The position numbers and the translations under genes were made by a program. Of a stretch of 64,000 bases of DNA, positions 39,679-53,646 are shown piece by piece. The notes beneath the pieces were generated by a model, which was not told where the DNA came from, ran no database searches, and saw only the letters and a program-made list of their open reading frames with translations. Location of the stretch: the NCBI GenBank assembly GCA_028554795.2, contig CM068827.1:75341244-75405243 (forward strand), written 5' to 3'. Position 1 is the first letter of the stretch. Every line of letters begins with the position of its first letter. Source of the stretch: Sinohyriopsis cumingii. Its lineage: Eukaryota > Mollusca > Bivalvia > Unionida > Unionidae.

Positions 39679-41189
39679 CATCGAACAGAAGTATTAGAAA
39701 GGAAATAGTCACTGCAACCGGTGTTCCCAAGGAAGTGCATAAATCGTGACATCTAGAATGATACTCTCATCAATATATTAATATCATGATAATGAACCAT
39801 TCCATGAATAATGAACCATTCCATGACTGGAGTGAACATTCCAAAGCTGAGATAATATGTGCAATCATAGTGAAGAATCATTGTATACTTCTCATAAATG
39901 ATATAAAAGGCGAGACTTTTTATTTAAAGTGTGCCTACATATTAATAACAGTCTGTTCCCAGACATGGAGGATGTAATGTGATTCAGAACCAAAGTATGG
40001 GAATTTACATTCAGAATCCATCTACCGTGCCCCTGCATTTCTTTTCCCTGTTGGATTATGTTATAAATTTAATAATAATTACAATACCAATAACATAAAG
40101 ATAGAAATATAGATCAGCATTACGTGATGCAAAGCATATGTCCGAATCATCTTCCTTTCCATCAGTAAATAGACTGGTGATGAAGGACTTACAGACAGTA
40201 CCATGTCTAAACAGGTTTGTTGTTTTTGACTGTTGTAAAGTTCTACAAACAAGTATTGATTTAGGTGGAATATGGCAGTTAGAAAACGAAGGGTACAGAA
40301 TTGTCATGTTGGAACAATTAGTAAATTAACCTAGAGAGGGAAGAACAATTACAAGACTCCACAGTTCTTCAAATTGATGTAAAGTAAAATTTTAGGTGCC
40401 TTGAGTATCAAGGCACACTTTGTTTTGAAAAGACAAAGCAATTAATTTGTCGTTTTAAATATTTAGCAAAGAGTATTATCTGCAATCAGCTAGTTTTGCC
40501 CAAAAACGAAAAGGGTTAGGAAGAGCTGAGCAGCACAGAAGCCTGTATTTGAGGCTATCTATGTTTGAAAAGTCGCATTATTTTGGGGCAAAATACGTAT
40601 CAAAGGATAAACTAGATTTAATAGATTTTTGCTGTTTATAATACACAACTGAAATCAAATGGAATCTATTTTATTATGTTTTTTGCTATTCAGGATAATT
40701 TTTTATTTATCTGAACTGTAAAATTGGCTGCAACAGTATGCCACAGTTCATGAACAGACTAATTGGACCGACTATGACTCAAGATTGATATGCAATGCAA
40801 AGATAACAAATGATTTTACTACACTTGCTGGGGTGCCCAAGTCGATTTTAGTAGAAAAAAATATTAAAGACTTCTAACAAAATCAACAAATTGCTCGAAT
40901 TAAACTAACCACATAATTAGCTGGTTTGTGTTTTAGTTTTTTAAAACTATGAGGCTACTTGTCCAACCTCCGTGAACTAAACTGCCAAATTGTTAGGTAA
41001 GATTACACACTTTAAAACATACACATAATCAGCTTGAAATCAGCTACGTAATGTCCATTTGAAAATTCTGAATATACACTGAAATATTACCTGACAGTGG
41101 TGGCAGGTAGTTGAATCTTGGCAATTCGTCAAATTGAAAAAGAACATAACTCAGTGCCTAAATTAATACTAACTTCTCAGATTTTCTTG
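39679..41189. other. 3' flank of host gene A, nothing recognised
   Basis: AT-rich sequence including any 3' untranslated region. I see no convincing AATAAA close to the stop. Confidence 0.4.
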
Positions 41190-41450
41190 ATGTCACAGTG
41201 GCTCAGCATGCCAGCATCACAACAGAAAGGGTGTGGGTTTGAATCGTACAACCCAGTCTGGGTCATCTACTGTGTTGTGTACTTGGAGAAGGTACTTTTC
41301 TCCAATTGCCAAGGCACTAAATAATCTACATGTGCTGCTGTGTCATAAAGCACCAATCCAGGAACCAGAGGTTCTGCTTCTTTCTGTGCAGGTGTTAAGC
41401 CTGACAGTTTTAACAAATTGCTGTGTTCACCAATAGTGTGATGTAACAAA
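41190..41450 (+). repeat. tRNA-derived SINE (family D)
   Basis: A-box-like 'gtggctcagcatgcc', B-box-like 'gtgggtttgaatcgt', and a body including 'cttggagaaggtacttttctcc', a phrase common in aquatic SINE cores. Confidence 0.6.
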
Positions 41451-42589
41451 ATGAAATGTTTGACAGGTTAGATGCATACAGTGAACAGTATTTATGGCTA
41501 TAATATGTGATATGCATTTTGGAGTGCTTGATTGCCACGTATTTGTAGGACAGTTACATGTTTTTATTCAGATGAAGTTCATCATTATTAAGATTATGAT
41601 ATCACACAATGGCAAACATTTGTGACAATGCGGTGTAGCATTTAGCAATATCACCAGATGTGTATCCAAGGAGGTGGCCTAATCCCCCACCACCTAAAAA
41701 ACAAAGACAAAAGCAATCAGAACATTTCCTAGGGTAAATATTCTTTACAGTCAGATGGTTACAATTATGCTCTGTAAACGCTTACCAGGATTCTATCCCA
41801 CAGATTCCTATTCTACCTGTTCAGGCCCTCCTTAATAATATTCCTGGATCTACCGCTAGTTGCACAGCAATGTCATGAAGTAATGTTAAGTCCTTAACAT
41901 TATGTGATGTATAAAATCTGAAAGTCATGTTCTATTGAGATACAATTCACAAAGCTTGTTGAATGATACCACATCATCCTGCAAGCAGCTCATGACATAT
42001 TATTTAATCGTTTCATATTTTTCATATAAAGTAAAGAACATTATATAAATGTTTGACTTTATATGACTGACTCCGTCCTATCTAAATGATAATCAACATG
42101 AACACACGTGACGATTGAGGCATTTAAAAAATTTAACAAGTGCCTATGCTATAATTTTGATGAGCGGCAGCCAACCTCAGGCCATGACCCAAATCAATGT
42201 TATGGGGGTGAGGTGTCCTCTATAGGGTCATGAAGAGTCATCTGAAGAAATCATATTATATGATCACAAATCAGGAGAACCCTAGGTGGGCAATTTGGGG
42301 TCACAGCAAATAAAGGTTGCAACTACAGTCTCACAGGATAGAGCTGCAATGCAATGAAACATATCATTGAAATATAATAACATAATATAATAATGCTTAT
42401 TCTCATTTTTCAAAACGTACTTTGTATGTTATTGTTACATGAAATACATTTTCAATGGAATATTTTTCGTGCTTGTTTGTCTTTTTGCTTCATCTTAGAT
42501 GCATAAACATGAGATAGATGTCACTTTTGTGACAGCATTTTTTTCCTTAAAATCAGGAATGTCATTTTGCCCCACATACAGTCAATAGT
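41451..42589. other. Host intergenic sequence, nothing recognised
   Basis: AT-rich; no exon, RNA gene or named repeat seen. Confidence 0.4.
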
Positions 42590-42770
42590 AGCTTACAAGT
42601 TAAGTCCAGCTTCAAACTGGGCTAGCAGATCTAAGTCTACACAATTTGTTAGGAGTAATCAATACAGTAAAAAGCAAAACAGAACCTGATCTGAAAGTAT
42701 ATTATGTGATTACAGATCAGGGTCTATGCTGTCTGCAGTTGGACTTGACTTGTAATGAGTACTTATAATA
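42590..42770. repeat. Copy of a TIR-bearing MITE family
   Basis: Diverged relative of 48018-48240: 'acaagttaagtccagc' at the left, 'gatcagggtctatgctg' inside, and 'gcagttggacttgactt' near the right. Confidence 0.6.
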
Positions 42771-42818
42771 TCTGTAATTGTTTTATTTAAGGTGGCAAAA
42801 TGTGAGAGGAGCATGTAT

Positions 42819-42977
42819 ATTATGGAGTGCTACTCACTATTAACTTTATATTGAGTACTGCTTCCTATTAACATTATGGAGTACTACTTGCTATTAACAT
42901 TATGAAGTACTGCTCGCTACTAACATTATGGAATACTACTTGCTATTAACATTACTGAGTACTACTCGCTATTAACT
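42819..42977. repeat. 34-bp tandem repeat, about 5 units
   Basis: Units of 'attatggagtactacttgctattaac' type with small changes. Confidence 0.9.
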
Positions 42978-44933
42978 TTGACACATTTTGGACTAAGTGT
43001 TTGGGTTCAAGACTGGAAAAGAGTCGGGTTTAGAGTGGAGAATATCAGACAACATCCTGGGGAATCATTGTTATGTGTGCACAAGCTATAAATAACAAGA
43101 AGAAGAAGAAGAAGTAGAAGAAGCTGTCAATCACAGTACAATTTTTAAAAAGACAATGTGGATGTTGTTCGTGCTGTGTGAATCAGGTCAATGCATCCAC
43201 CCAAATTAAATTGCATGCTTTCTCTAGTAAAAGATAAAGGTTTGCAAAACATTCTAACAACAGCAGATCTTCACAATATGAATAAAAAAATCAATATCTC
43301 CCAGCAATATCCATGCCTGTCAGTGCACTATCGTGCAATATATCAACTGAAACTTTGGTAAGTTAGTAGCTGACATAGCCGTTGACCATTCAGCTTGAAG
43401 TGTGTGAAACTAGAAAAGTGGAGAATCGAGCCAAACATATATAATAAATGGACATTCCTCACTACCTAGGCAAAAAAGTTTTAATAGGAAAACACTTAAT
43501 ATTCTATTCATAATTGGTTCTTGAACCAGCCACTAAAAATTTGTTTATTCAGAGATTATTAAACTTCATTTCATTCCGTTTATTCATCCTAAAATCTAAA
43601 GTTAGTGCTATATTAAGTGTTCAAACTAGACTCACTGAGTGATGTCCACATAGTTGCTGCTGTATTCCCAACCTTTGTTGGTCAGTCTTGCCAGGTTCCT
43701 TCAGTTTCTGCTAAAGAAACTTTGCTCTAGGATTATTCATAACAATCTGTCAGGGAGTTTCACAGCCCAGCTGTGACCTCTGTACAACCAAGTTGTGCTA
43801 TTCAATAACCGCTTAATCACTCAAAGATGGAATAAACCAAAATATTCATCATCAGCAGCAGACAGTCCCTCTAGACAAACATATATGATAATAAAAAGTT
43901 AACTGGATCAGGGTTTTTTTGTTGCTAGGTATAAAGTAATCCATTTTTAAAGTTAGACTTTGATTTATTCAATTTTAATGTAAGACCACCTTTTATTTAT
44001 CCTTGATTACTAACACTTACTTTATATATTTTATGTAATATGGTAAATGACTGACATGGTAACATTCCTTACATTAACAAAGTTTATGTGGTTTCTTTAA
44101 TTTACACAATTTTCTTTTAATTTTAAGGACAATTTTAAATGTCAACCAGGATTTCTGACTTCGATTTTCAAACTTTACCAAGAAAAGGATATATAAAATA
44201 ATAGGTCCTTCCATATACAGGAATTATGCAGGCGGAAAGTTTTGAGGATAGCAATATGTTTCTTTCATAAAATGTAATAATAATTATATCCTGAAAACTT
44301 GTTGATTTAAATTTGTCCTCTTAATGAAAAATTGGAATTATTGTAAATTATTTTGATTTGTAACTTTACACAGCTATAGCTCAAGGATAGCCTTGTAAAA
44401 TATGGAAAAAGGCATTGTAGTTTAACTGATCAAAAAGAAAACACCATGATTAACATCTCACACCCACCAACCCTTTTTGTTAATTCCTTGTCAATCAGCT
44501 CCTGGCAGGTCATGTCTAAGGAATTTAATTATCAACTTTAGCTTACAAAAACTATGACTTTGTTTATATAACAATAATGAAAATGGAAAAATTTTCAGTT
44601 CCACTTATCTACAATCACTAGCAATCATTTAGATTCCCATGTAGGTTTTACTTTAATTTATTCTTCTCATTTTGTGTCATTCAGGGGAGGGAACTGAAAG
44701 CCCTTATTACTGAAAGGGTCCATAGGAAAATAGATACCATAAAAGAGACCAGTAATAGAAAAATAATCTATATAAATTAAATGAACGCTTCTGACTGATT
44801 GATATTTACCAAATATGTCACAATATTTTTTGTACCTAATGATATACTTTCAACTCTCATTAACCACACAAACTTATTTACTGCTGCTAGATTTTTTTGC
44901 TCTTGTTGTTCTTGGTTTAACATTACTTTTCAG
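42978..44933. other. Host intergenic sequence, low information
   Basis: Contains a short AAG-rich microsatellite (43093-43125). No exon or named repeat recognised. Confidence 0.4.
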
Positions 44934-45058
44934 CACTTGATAGGCTATACATAGCAGCCAGTATAACTGGTGAAGGAAAAACGCACATAGACTGCAGTGA
45001 GATGGCTGTGATCAATAAATATGAGCACTTTAGACCACTTGGCCCCTGGGCTGCAGAT
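44934..45058 (-). repeat. SINE family B fragment, minus orientation
   Basis: The minus strand reads 'ggccaagtggtctaaagtgctc' (A-box side) and later 'caccagttatactggctgc', matching 37684-37895. Confidence 0.65.
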
Positions 45059-45079
45059 TCTTTTGTGAATTAACTATAC

Positions 45080-45790
45080 AAACGTTCTCTAAATACATAA
45101 GTAGTATAAGGGGACTGTATAGCACTGTAGGTTTCACTATGCCCATCTATGGAAATTAGTGTTACAAAAATCCTATCTATGAGGGTTCAACATGGCTGGA
45201 CAGTAGAACCATCTATGCAACTTTAACATTAGGGGATGATAAATCCATCAATGAAAATTCAATATTATGGGTGCCACTACAGCCCTCCAGAAAAATTTTA
45301 ACATGGCTGATGTGACTAAAGCTTTCTGTGGGATAAAACAAAAACATTGGATAGTATAGTCATCCATTTAATACTATGGATTTGGCACTGCATTGTGGGA
45401 ATTGAAAATAATGGACTGGTATAGCCTCATATGGAAATGTAACATTGGGTGTAACAATAGTTTTCTATACAAATTAAAAATAATAGGCTGATATAGTCTT
45501 CTATGGAAGCTGAAGTGGATGGACAGACACAAGCAGAAATGAACAAATTGCACATATGAGAAAAGGCAAACACTCTACTTTAACAGACCAACACAAATAC
45601 ATACAAATGCCATACTCATTCTTACAATTCAACTTGTAAATTTACAAATAAATATTAAGGGAATATTACATGTTATGGAAAGATAAATAACACTTATCCT
45701 TACAGACCAATACATATTGTTACAATACAACACTCACTTTTACAAACTAATATGTACGGAGAGAAGGGAATACATTATGATAACAAACTA
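45080..45790. repeat. Third arm-like block of 45-50-bp then 22-24-bp repeats
   Basis: Degenerate units such as 'ggctgatatagtcttctatgg' and 'gactggtatagcctcatatgg' are followed from about 45550 by shorter 'ttacagaccaatac' units. The content and order resemble the arms at 7736-8290 and 15000-15560. It may be a solo arm of the same transposon family. Confidence 0.45.
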
Positions 45791-47027
45791 CCATATTATA
45801 CTAATATATTGTTTCAAAGTATTTCATAATAAAGATAGTGTGCCCAAGAAATGTAAAAATCTGAACTTTGAATATTTCTAAATCTTAATAGAGCTATGCA
45901 GACTGGGGGAACTATGTCATAGTCATGTACATCCACACATGTGAATCATTTCAAACAACTTCACATTTTCAGAAGTTTTGATTGTAAAAAAGGGCATAGA
46001 TTATGAATAAGTTTTGAATAAGTTTTACTTGGTATGATCATACATCAGTTTAAATATTTTGTGTGACAATTTCAGTTTACTAAAGAATTTGACAAAACAT
46101 TTGACAACACTGACATGTAAGGGAATAACTCATAAATCAAATTTGAAATGTTTTATTAAAATATTAATGAAAAAAACAGTACTGATTTGTTGTACTTTTG
46201 TAAAGCTTTATGTGTAAATGGACACTGCAAGGTATCTTTCTATCACATATTACTCACTACCATAAAATACTATAATTTCATCACAGCTCAAGGTAGTTTC
46301 AAAGACTTAATCATAAAAAGTACAAGATAAATTTCAAACATGTAATTCACTTAAAACTTTATTTTAAGTGATTGTGTGCAAACTGTAAACATTAAGAACA
46401 AACATTTAATTTGTACAGATATCTATATTTATCTTTTCAACCAAAGTGAAGGTCTGATGCAAAAACATATAATTTACTTTTGGAAAGATTTTAATGTATT
46501 TCCTTCTATTCATGTGACATTTAGTTAATGACCTTCAATTACTTCAAGCAATATATTTTGTTATGTTTCACATTCTGTTAAATTAGGCAAAATATGTGTG
46601 TTTTTATGCCTTGGTTTCAATATTAAGGATTATTACATTGTAGATGATACTTCTGACCTTTGACCATGATACTCATGTTAAGGCCACAAGTCTGATGTAA
46701 AACATGCTCATTAGTGATGATTGTAAATGTACAAGATTTTAATGATTGTACTCCAGTTGCTTCTTTGGTACAGAATAATCACTACAAAATGCTAACTTTG
46801 ATTCTCTGGATGGCACAAATACACGCTAATTTCATACAGAATTTGTAAGAAAAAAGCTTCAGGGTTATTGAGGAAACAAGCTGTGTCTCTAATGCTGTAA
46901 TAGATATGTGTAAATTTATTAATAGAACAAACAGCAAAATCATCATCTTCAATATGTAATAAAAATCAGAGAACAAGAAAGATAATTCAATGAAAGTGTA
47001 TTGGACAAAGTGAAGATTTCAATTATA
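45791..47027. other. 3' flank of host gene B
   Basis: AT-rich. A minus-strand AATAAA (plus TTTATT at 46915-46920) lies about 108 bp beyond the stop of host gene B and is a candidate polyadenylation signal. Confidence 0.45.
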
Positions 47028-47120
47028 TTAATACTGGTCTTCCTGGTTCTTTTCAATCTCCATTGTAATATGATCATCTGTATCATGGTCCAGCAGTTGG
47101 GGTTCTGTCTTATCTCTGTC
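47028..47120 (-). CDS. Host gene B, terminal exon
   Basis: Acceptor 'tttttttatag' on the minus strand. 30 codons (DRDKTEPQLLDHDTDDHITM and an acidic end) and stop TAA at 47030-47028. Phase 0, matching the donor of 48380-48530. Confidence 0.75.
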   Translation of the reverse strand, partial: DRDKTEPQLLDHDTDDHITMEIEKNQEDQY

Positions 47121-48017
47121 CTATAAAAAAACATATCAGAATATAAATCAGCAAGTAAAATAAGTGAAATGGAATTCAACCATTAATCTCTCAGATAATG
47201 TGTGTTCATGACTTAGGTATTTTAATTCCCTGATCTCTTAATAAATAAAATCTTCACAAACAGAGCAAATCTATAAATTTCATAGTACACTTACACCATC
47301 TAGCAGCACAAATTAAGTTTTTCTTGTTGGTTTTCAAGTGGCACATTTAGCACAGAAATGGTTATATCATGCAGAGGAAATGGGAGATAAGTGGCAAAGA
47401 ATATACCAAGGCAGACATCCCAGGCAGGTCTTCAGTTAAGAGTGTGAACCACTGTTGCATAACTTGCCATGTTGCACACTTTTAAATTACATCTAATCTA
47501 CAGTTTGAAAAACTCAACTTCCCTAAAATTAAGTAGCTTGCCTGGTCTACAATTATGAATTTATACAGCAGCATTTATGGCTCCTGAGAGAAGTTAGCAA
47601 TAAAATTTTCCAAATTTTAATTAGTTACAGTAAACACAAAACAAGTGATTTCATGTGCACTGAATATGTGTGACCTTTCAAGGTAATTTCACAGGAAATA
47701 AATTCTTAATGAATGCAGTCTAACTTATATGAATATTCATCGACCCGAAAAAATAATCAGTTTTCTAGTTATGTAAAAGTGATTTCTCTCTTTATTCTGT
47801 AAAAGTGCAATCCAAAAAAAAAATGCAAACAAAACTTCAAGGGTTTCACAGAACAACATATTTTACCCACAAGTTGCATTATGATCTCCAATGGGCCTCA
47901 CTATAGGGAACCCATGTATATCATGGTCCATTATACAAGACAGATATGATTCTGGATCTCATTACACAGTTTAACTGTAGTGCTATGTAACTTCATCTAT
48001 AACACTATACCCAGAAT

Positions 48018-48240
48018 TACCATATATACCCATTTATAAGTTAAGTCAAATTGCACTGACATCAAAGATCCTGATCTGCCACAGCATAATGCACCTGCAG
48101 ATTAAGGTCCATGTTGTTTGTTCTACTGATTACCCTTAACAAATTGCACAGAACCAGATCTGCCAGTGCATTATGTGACAGTAGATCTGGGTATGTGCAG
48201 TTTGCAGTTGGACTTGTCTTATAAGCAAGTATATATGGTA
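48018..48240. mobile_element. 223-bp palindromic MITE
   Basis: The left end, TACCATATATACCCATTTAT, and the reverse complement of the right end, TACCATATATACTTGCTTAT, match closely for about 37 bp. The inner sequence has 'gatcctgatctgcc' and 'agatctgccagtgcattatg' motifs shared with 42590-42770, 55080-55255 and 55885-56065. No coding capacity. A TA-targeting (Tc1/mariner-like) origin is possible. Confidence 0.75.
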
Positions 48241-48379
48241 AACTGTGGAGTCACTGTACATTAACCCTCTATGGGTGCAGCATTAAAAAATCTGACACAA
48301 AATCATAACATTGACAACAAGGATGTGATTGCTGTCAGAAAGTGATCACCAACTTTTGAAAGGCAAAACATTAGCAAAC

Positions 48380-48530
48380 CTTTATTCCTATGACTCTGTC
48401 ACTGAGAATTTTCAAATCCACTGGATTCTTAGTGAAGGCCAGCTCCTTGGTCAAAGCATTGAATTCCCTGTTGATATTTATCTGTCTTTTCTCCAGGTCA
48501 ATAATATCCTGGTCAGTCTGCTCACAAATC
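48380..48530 (-). CDS. Host gene B, internal exon (coiled coil)
   Basis: 151 bp: one base and 50 codons, phase 0 at the end. The product is helical and charged: ICEQTDQDIIDLEKRQININ, then REFNALTKEL. Acceptor 'ctttcgaag', donor 'gtttgc'. The first base completes an AAG codon with the two bases left by 53550-53646. Confidence 0.75.
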
Positions 48531-49614
48531 CTTCGAAAGAAAGAAATATACATCATGATAAACTGACATAATTTAGAGTTTTACCTCTTGAAGAAATAAA
48601 TTCAAAAATATTTGTCACAGAGTGGGAAGGTCAGAAGAATCAAGGGCTAAACTGCAGTTTCAAACTGTTATCAGTAAACAATTATTTGAACATACTGAAG
48701 CCATTTTCACAGAGGCAACAACACCCTCCATCCCTTTATTAAAAATGATCTTATCCTGCACCAACATTTTCTCTTTTAACCTTTCTTCTTTGTCTCATTG
48801 CATGACACCTCTCTGATATGGCAAGACTTCCACTGCAAAAGTGCTCTCATGTGAAGACAACCACTGTGATGTTAACTGAATTCACCTATCACTATTGCAT
48901 ACTTTCATATTTCAAGACAGGTTCTTTGTTTCAGAAAACATTTTTCAACAAGTGATCATCATAAAATCTGGAAATCAAAATATCCACTGTGAAGACTTAA
49001 ACTCGCATGATAATAATGTGGGTAAAACTACCGAGTGACAGGTTCATCAAACTCCCACAATGCATCAAAATAAGTACAATAGTTTCTAACAAGCAATATC
49101 CAGTTGATTAAAAAGGCCCACAGCACAGTCTAAACTTAAGTAGAAGAAGCAAAATCCATATTCAGAGCAAAGTACAGCAAGTTAAATTGAATAGTTCCTG
49201 CATTATGCTTGTTATATATAATGTGAATGGAAACACAGATGGATGAAAAGGTCATTCCTATAGGGTTTCCATATCTGATTCACAATACTACCATATTTCA
49301 TGTATTTTTTCGTACCCTTTAGTTTTTCATACACAATCTAGTTATCAAAATAATAATTATTTAAATGTATCATAATTGTTCGTACATATCACTTTGTATT
49401 TTTTCGAAAAAAATCCATTAAATTATCGGACATAAAATTTCTACTAATAAGACTTACATTTGCAAAAATGATTGAAAATACCATATTGCCATTTTGTTGT
49501 TACAAAAATTAATAATTAATTATTGGTGAGAAAATACACTGATTGATGCATAAAAATGGATGCCCAAAGCATATATCAAGGAGGGGGTCATGTGACCCCC
49601 CAAATCATACTGCA

Positions 49615-49617
<3 letters not shown>
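48531..49617. other. Host gene B intron
   Basis: AT-rich intron; nothing recognised. Confidence 0.5.

Positions 49618-49689
<72 letters not shown>
49618..49689. repeat. (TA)n microsatellite
   Basis: About 36 TA units. Confidence 0.97.
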
Positions 49690-49692
<3 letters not shown>

Positions 49693-51379
49693 TTCCGCCA
49701 AGTTTAATCATGCAAATGAAGCTGAAAATATGTCACAAGATTCATTTCAAAATGCTTTGTAAATATCAGCTTTAGTTTCTGACTGCTTTCTATACTAACT
49801 CTCCCAGCCATGACTGAGTGATCCCCCCTGCAAAAAATCCTGCAGGCACCCATGTGCATAAGCTCTCTTATAGTCATTACAATATCTACTGGTGTTTATT
49901 AACAAATGGACAAAGGACTTCACAGACCAAACCTTTAAGAATTATTGGTAATTAGTTCTCCTTATTATCTCCGTCACTGTAACAAAACATCAGATGCATT
50001 TTAAAATGAGTTCAGAAGCCCTTTGATGTTTTCTTATCCAACAAATATTGCATTTCAGTACATGCTCAAGTGAAGACCACAGACCATTGGTCAACTAGTC
50101 TTATTGTTTCATTATAGTCATACAAACATAAAATATAAAAACCTTGTCATTTTCCATCGTATATTTGAAAGTCACGGACTCCGTTAAATCAATCTCTATA
50201 TATACATTTACTATCTTTTAAGTGCTTTTTGTGTTTTGACTTGGATATAATTAACATTTTATTGCAAATCTATTCTGATATACCCCACTATTATCTTTAT
50301 TGGTGAGTTCGAATAACAAGTAAGCATATGATCGCTTGTCCTTATAACTACTGCTGTATGGACAACTGCTTCAATAGCACATTGACAGATTTTTATTTCC
50401 CTAAAGAGAACCTCATTTCCCAACTGCCTCACTGATTTGACCTCTTCTGTCCATTCTTGCCCTCAATCTGATTTCAGTTGGATAACCAAAGTGCTAAGCA
50501 TGTTTAATTACCATGTAAATAACACTGCATAGTCATGTGGTTGTTGTGACAATGTACATCGTAATTAATACAAGAAAGAATTGTTGATTTAGCAGTGTTC
50601 ATTGATAAAGGAATATAGTAGGGTCATAATACATGAGGATTATCACAATCGTCAGGTAACTGAAAATAGTCTTTTTTCTTTATGCAAAAGCTACACATAA
50701 AAACCACCCTGAATAAATATGGTCTTGTACACTGACAAAATTTGGTTTCATCTCTCTCTCTCTCTCACACACACACATACACATGTGTGTGCTCACGTGC
50801 ATTAACTAAAACGTGATTTTATGTTCTTAATTTTTTATTAAAATTTGATAATCAGATTATTGTTGCTGTAAAAATATAAGTTGCACTTAATTTCTTAACA
50901 ATGTGGACTCGTATCATTGCGTACAATTTACCAATAAATAATACCCATAACTAATACATGTTCAAACCATCTTAATCATTCTGCCAACATTGCACAACAT
51001 AGCAGCTACATATGCTCTAAATTCAGACAAGCTTGCACAATGAGACATAATCCTCTCTCTCTCATTCACTAATAACAACAAAAATCTTTTTGAGTGCTTT
51101 TATTTTTATTGTAATTAGATTCTTGAACTGAGAGCAGAATGAGACAGAAAATATATGTTTACTTTGTACGTTTGTATGGTTAAGTTGTCGAGTAGCATGT
51201 GTTCCATTAAAAGACTTGTTCAGGTATGATCCCTTTATTTTTCTTACATGGTCAATACCAACAAATGGTAATTATTTATTTTACATATAATTTTTTGTAC
51301 ACTGAAATTAATAATTATTTTTTCATGTATGAAAAATTACATGAAATACGGTAACACGAGAATCATTAACAGCACAATA
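49690..51379. other. Host gene B intron
   Basis: AT-rich intron with a short (TC)n(AC)n tract near 50753-50780. Nothing else recognised. Confidence 0.5.
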
Positions 51380-52450
51380 TGTCCACCCTGTGCTTAATAG
51401 CCCTTTATGTAGGTACTTGTTGGGAACTGTTGGTCTCAATGACCATGACCCTTTATCTGTAAGCCATTGGTTAAGGTATGTGGTCTTGAAGAAAACGTCT
51501 GGGCAGAATCAATTGTTTTCTCATTTGACTTACCATGACCATGATTTTTAACCTTTAGACACCAAAAGCTATTGGTTTCTTTATGGAAATATGTGCAGGT
51601 TAGTCACAAAGTTTGGTCAATGAACTTACTCTGGAACAAAGGCTATTTTGCAAAACCCATTTTTCCTTAAGTCACAATAACTCTGACTTTGGACCATCTG
51701 ATCCTGATATAAAAAAAACATATTTCTTCTGTCAGTCACAGTGATTGTCACCTTGAATCTCTTAACCTCATGTCCCATGGGATTTTTTCTAACTCATCAT
51801 GTAAGCCATCCACAAACTTTGTTGCAAGTATATGGTCAAGAATTGAATTTCTTGTGCAGAAGTCACTGTTAATTTTCAGCCACAATGATCTTGACCTTTG
51901 ATGTTTTTGATTCCAAAACCAATAGGCTTCTACCTTGCTACAAGCATTAATCCATGTCTGTGAAACAGAACTTAAGTTATTGTGTGGAAACCATTTCTCT
52001 ACTTTCAGTCAATATGACCTTGACCTTTGACATTTTCAACCCAAAACTGATAGGCTTCTTTCTTACATCAAGTGCATGGCCATCCACAATGTTTGGTACT
52101 GGTCTTTGATGAAGAATTATTGTTATTATGTCGGGGGGAAAATCTTAAAGTTACAGTGACCCTGACATTTGATTATTTTGCTTTTTCTTACCCTAAGTGC
52201 AAGTCATTGAAAATTAACCTATGTTTGTTATGTATAACTAATGCTAATGTGTTGAAACTATGTTTCTTCTTTCAGTTAATGTGACCCTGGTATTGAACCT
52301 TTTCTCTCCAAAACTGACAGGCTTCTTCCTTACCCGAAATGCAAGCCATGTACAAAGTTTGGTAATGGCAGATTGTGGATAACTTGAGTTATTGTTCAGA
52401 AAAAGAATAGAGAACAGATGGACAAACATAAAGGCAGACAAAAAATATCA
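51380..52450. repeat. Ancient tandem repeat with 'tgaccttgaccttt' units of about 130-140 bp
   Basis: Eight diverged units, each with a phrase like 'gtcacagtgaccttgacctttgac' followed by 'aaaaccaataggcttcttt' and 'gcaagccat.cacaaagtttggt' (positions near 51437, 51531, 51672, 51732, 51877, 52008, 52147, 52275). I recall this repeat style from many marine invertebrate genomes. Confidence 0.75.
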
Positions 52451-53549
52451 CAACATCATATCCTCTGCCTTATGGTTTGCAAATACAAATATCAATAATA
52501 ACTGAAATGGGTAAGGCACAATGCAAAGCAGCAGTTAAAAAGCAATCCAAGGTACTCACTCATTGGCATTTACATAAGGAAGCTGACAGGCCCAGATAAT
52601 TGCTTTAATTACATAATTGCTTTCATATGTCCTAAATAACTAAACATTATAATTCTGTCCAAACAATCTATAAAAAAAATATTCATCCTTAAAGTAGTTT
52701 CCAATTTATAAGTCTATAAAAGTTTGACTGAATATATTCTGGTTCACAATTAATGAAAAATTTGATAATACTGGTAGAGAGAAAACTAAACTTTATGCAC
52801 CAATCATTTTAAACATATTTTCAAGCTGCCAGATCAGACTAGAGTTTTTAAAGAAAAAAGTCTCAACTGCAATTCAAAAGTAAAATCTTCCCAAACCAAT
52901 CACTACATTTTAATTGTCATTGGTATGATTGCATGAATGGCTGCCTAGTGGCAAACATAACTTTAGCTTTATATTTTAAGACCATATGAATTTTGTATAA
53001 GGGTACACAACTATAATTACAGTTTTGTTTCTGCTAGAGACATCATGTCTGTATGTCAGGAAATAAATCACAGACACAGATGTCAAAAGTCTCAAAGCTC
53101 GAGTTTTAGCTCAACAGATGAAAACAATTTAAATACAGATGTACATCTCTCACTTCATTGTTGGAAAACAAAATTCCATACAAAAACTCTAGCACAGACA
53201 GCTTCAAAACTTAAAAATGAGTTTAAAATGTGACTTTTTACCACAGATATATATGTTGTTTAAGATATGTACTGGAATTGTTCCAAGTCAAACCTGGAGT
53301 TTTAGTAATTGCCTAATTAGAGTTTGTAAGTATGAACTGTGAATCACTGTTTACCAAAATTAGTTTGACTTCTCAACGTAAAAAAAATCAATCTACTGAC
53401 ATAAATAATGTAATTAACCAGCTATCAACAAAGAAAGACAGGTAAGGGGAATTCCTGCTATATCAATATATTAAAATCTATACAAAGAGTTAGACATCAA
53501 GATTGAAAGACAGACAGACATACAACGAGGCTGACAAATTGTCACATAC

Positions 53550-53646
53550 TTTTGATATTCCTTGTTAAGAGCATCCGACATGGCCAGTGTGTTCTGAATT
53601 AGCTGTCTGTATGTTGGTCCTGGTAGAGTGAGTTTAGTCAAGGAAA
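53550..53646 (-). CDS. Host gene B, internal exon
   Basis: 97 bp: two bases, 31 codons (SLTKLTLPGPTYRQLIQNTL, then AMSDALNKEYQ), two bases. Acceptor 'acatattttag', donor 'gtatgt'. It joins 48380-48530 in phase. Its two-base start does not fit the phase-0 end of 54627-54770, so a small exon between them is missing from this model. Confidence 0.7.
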
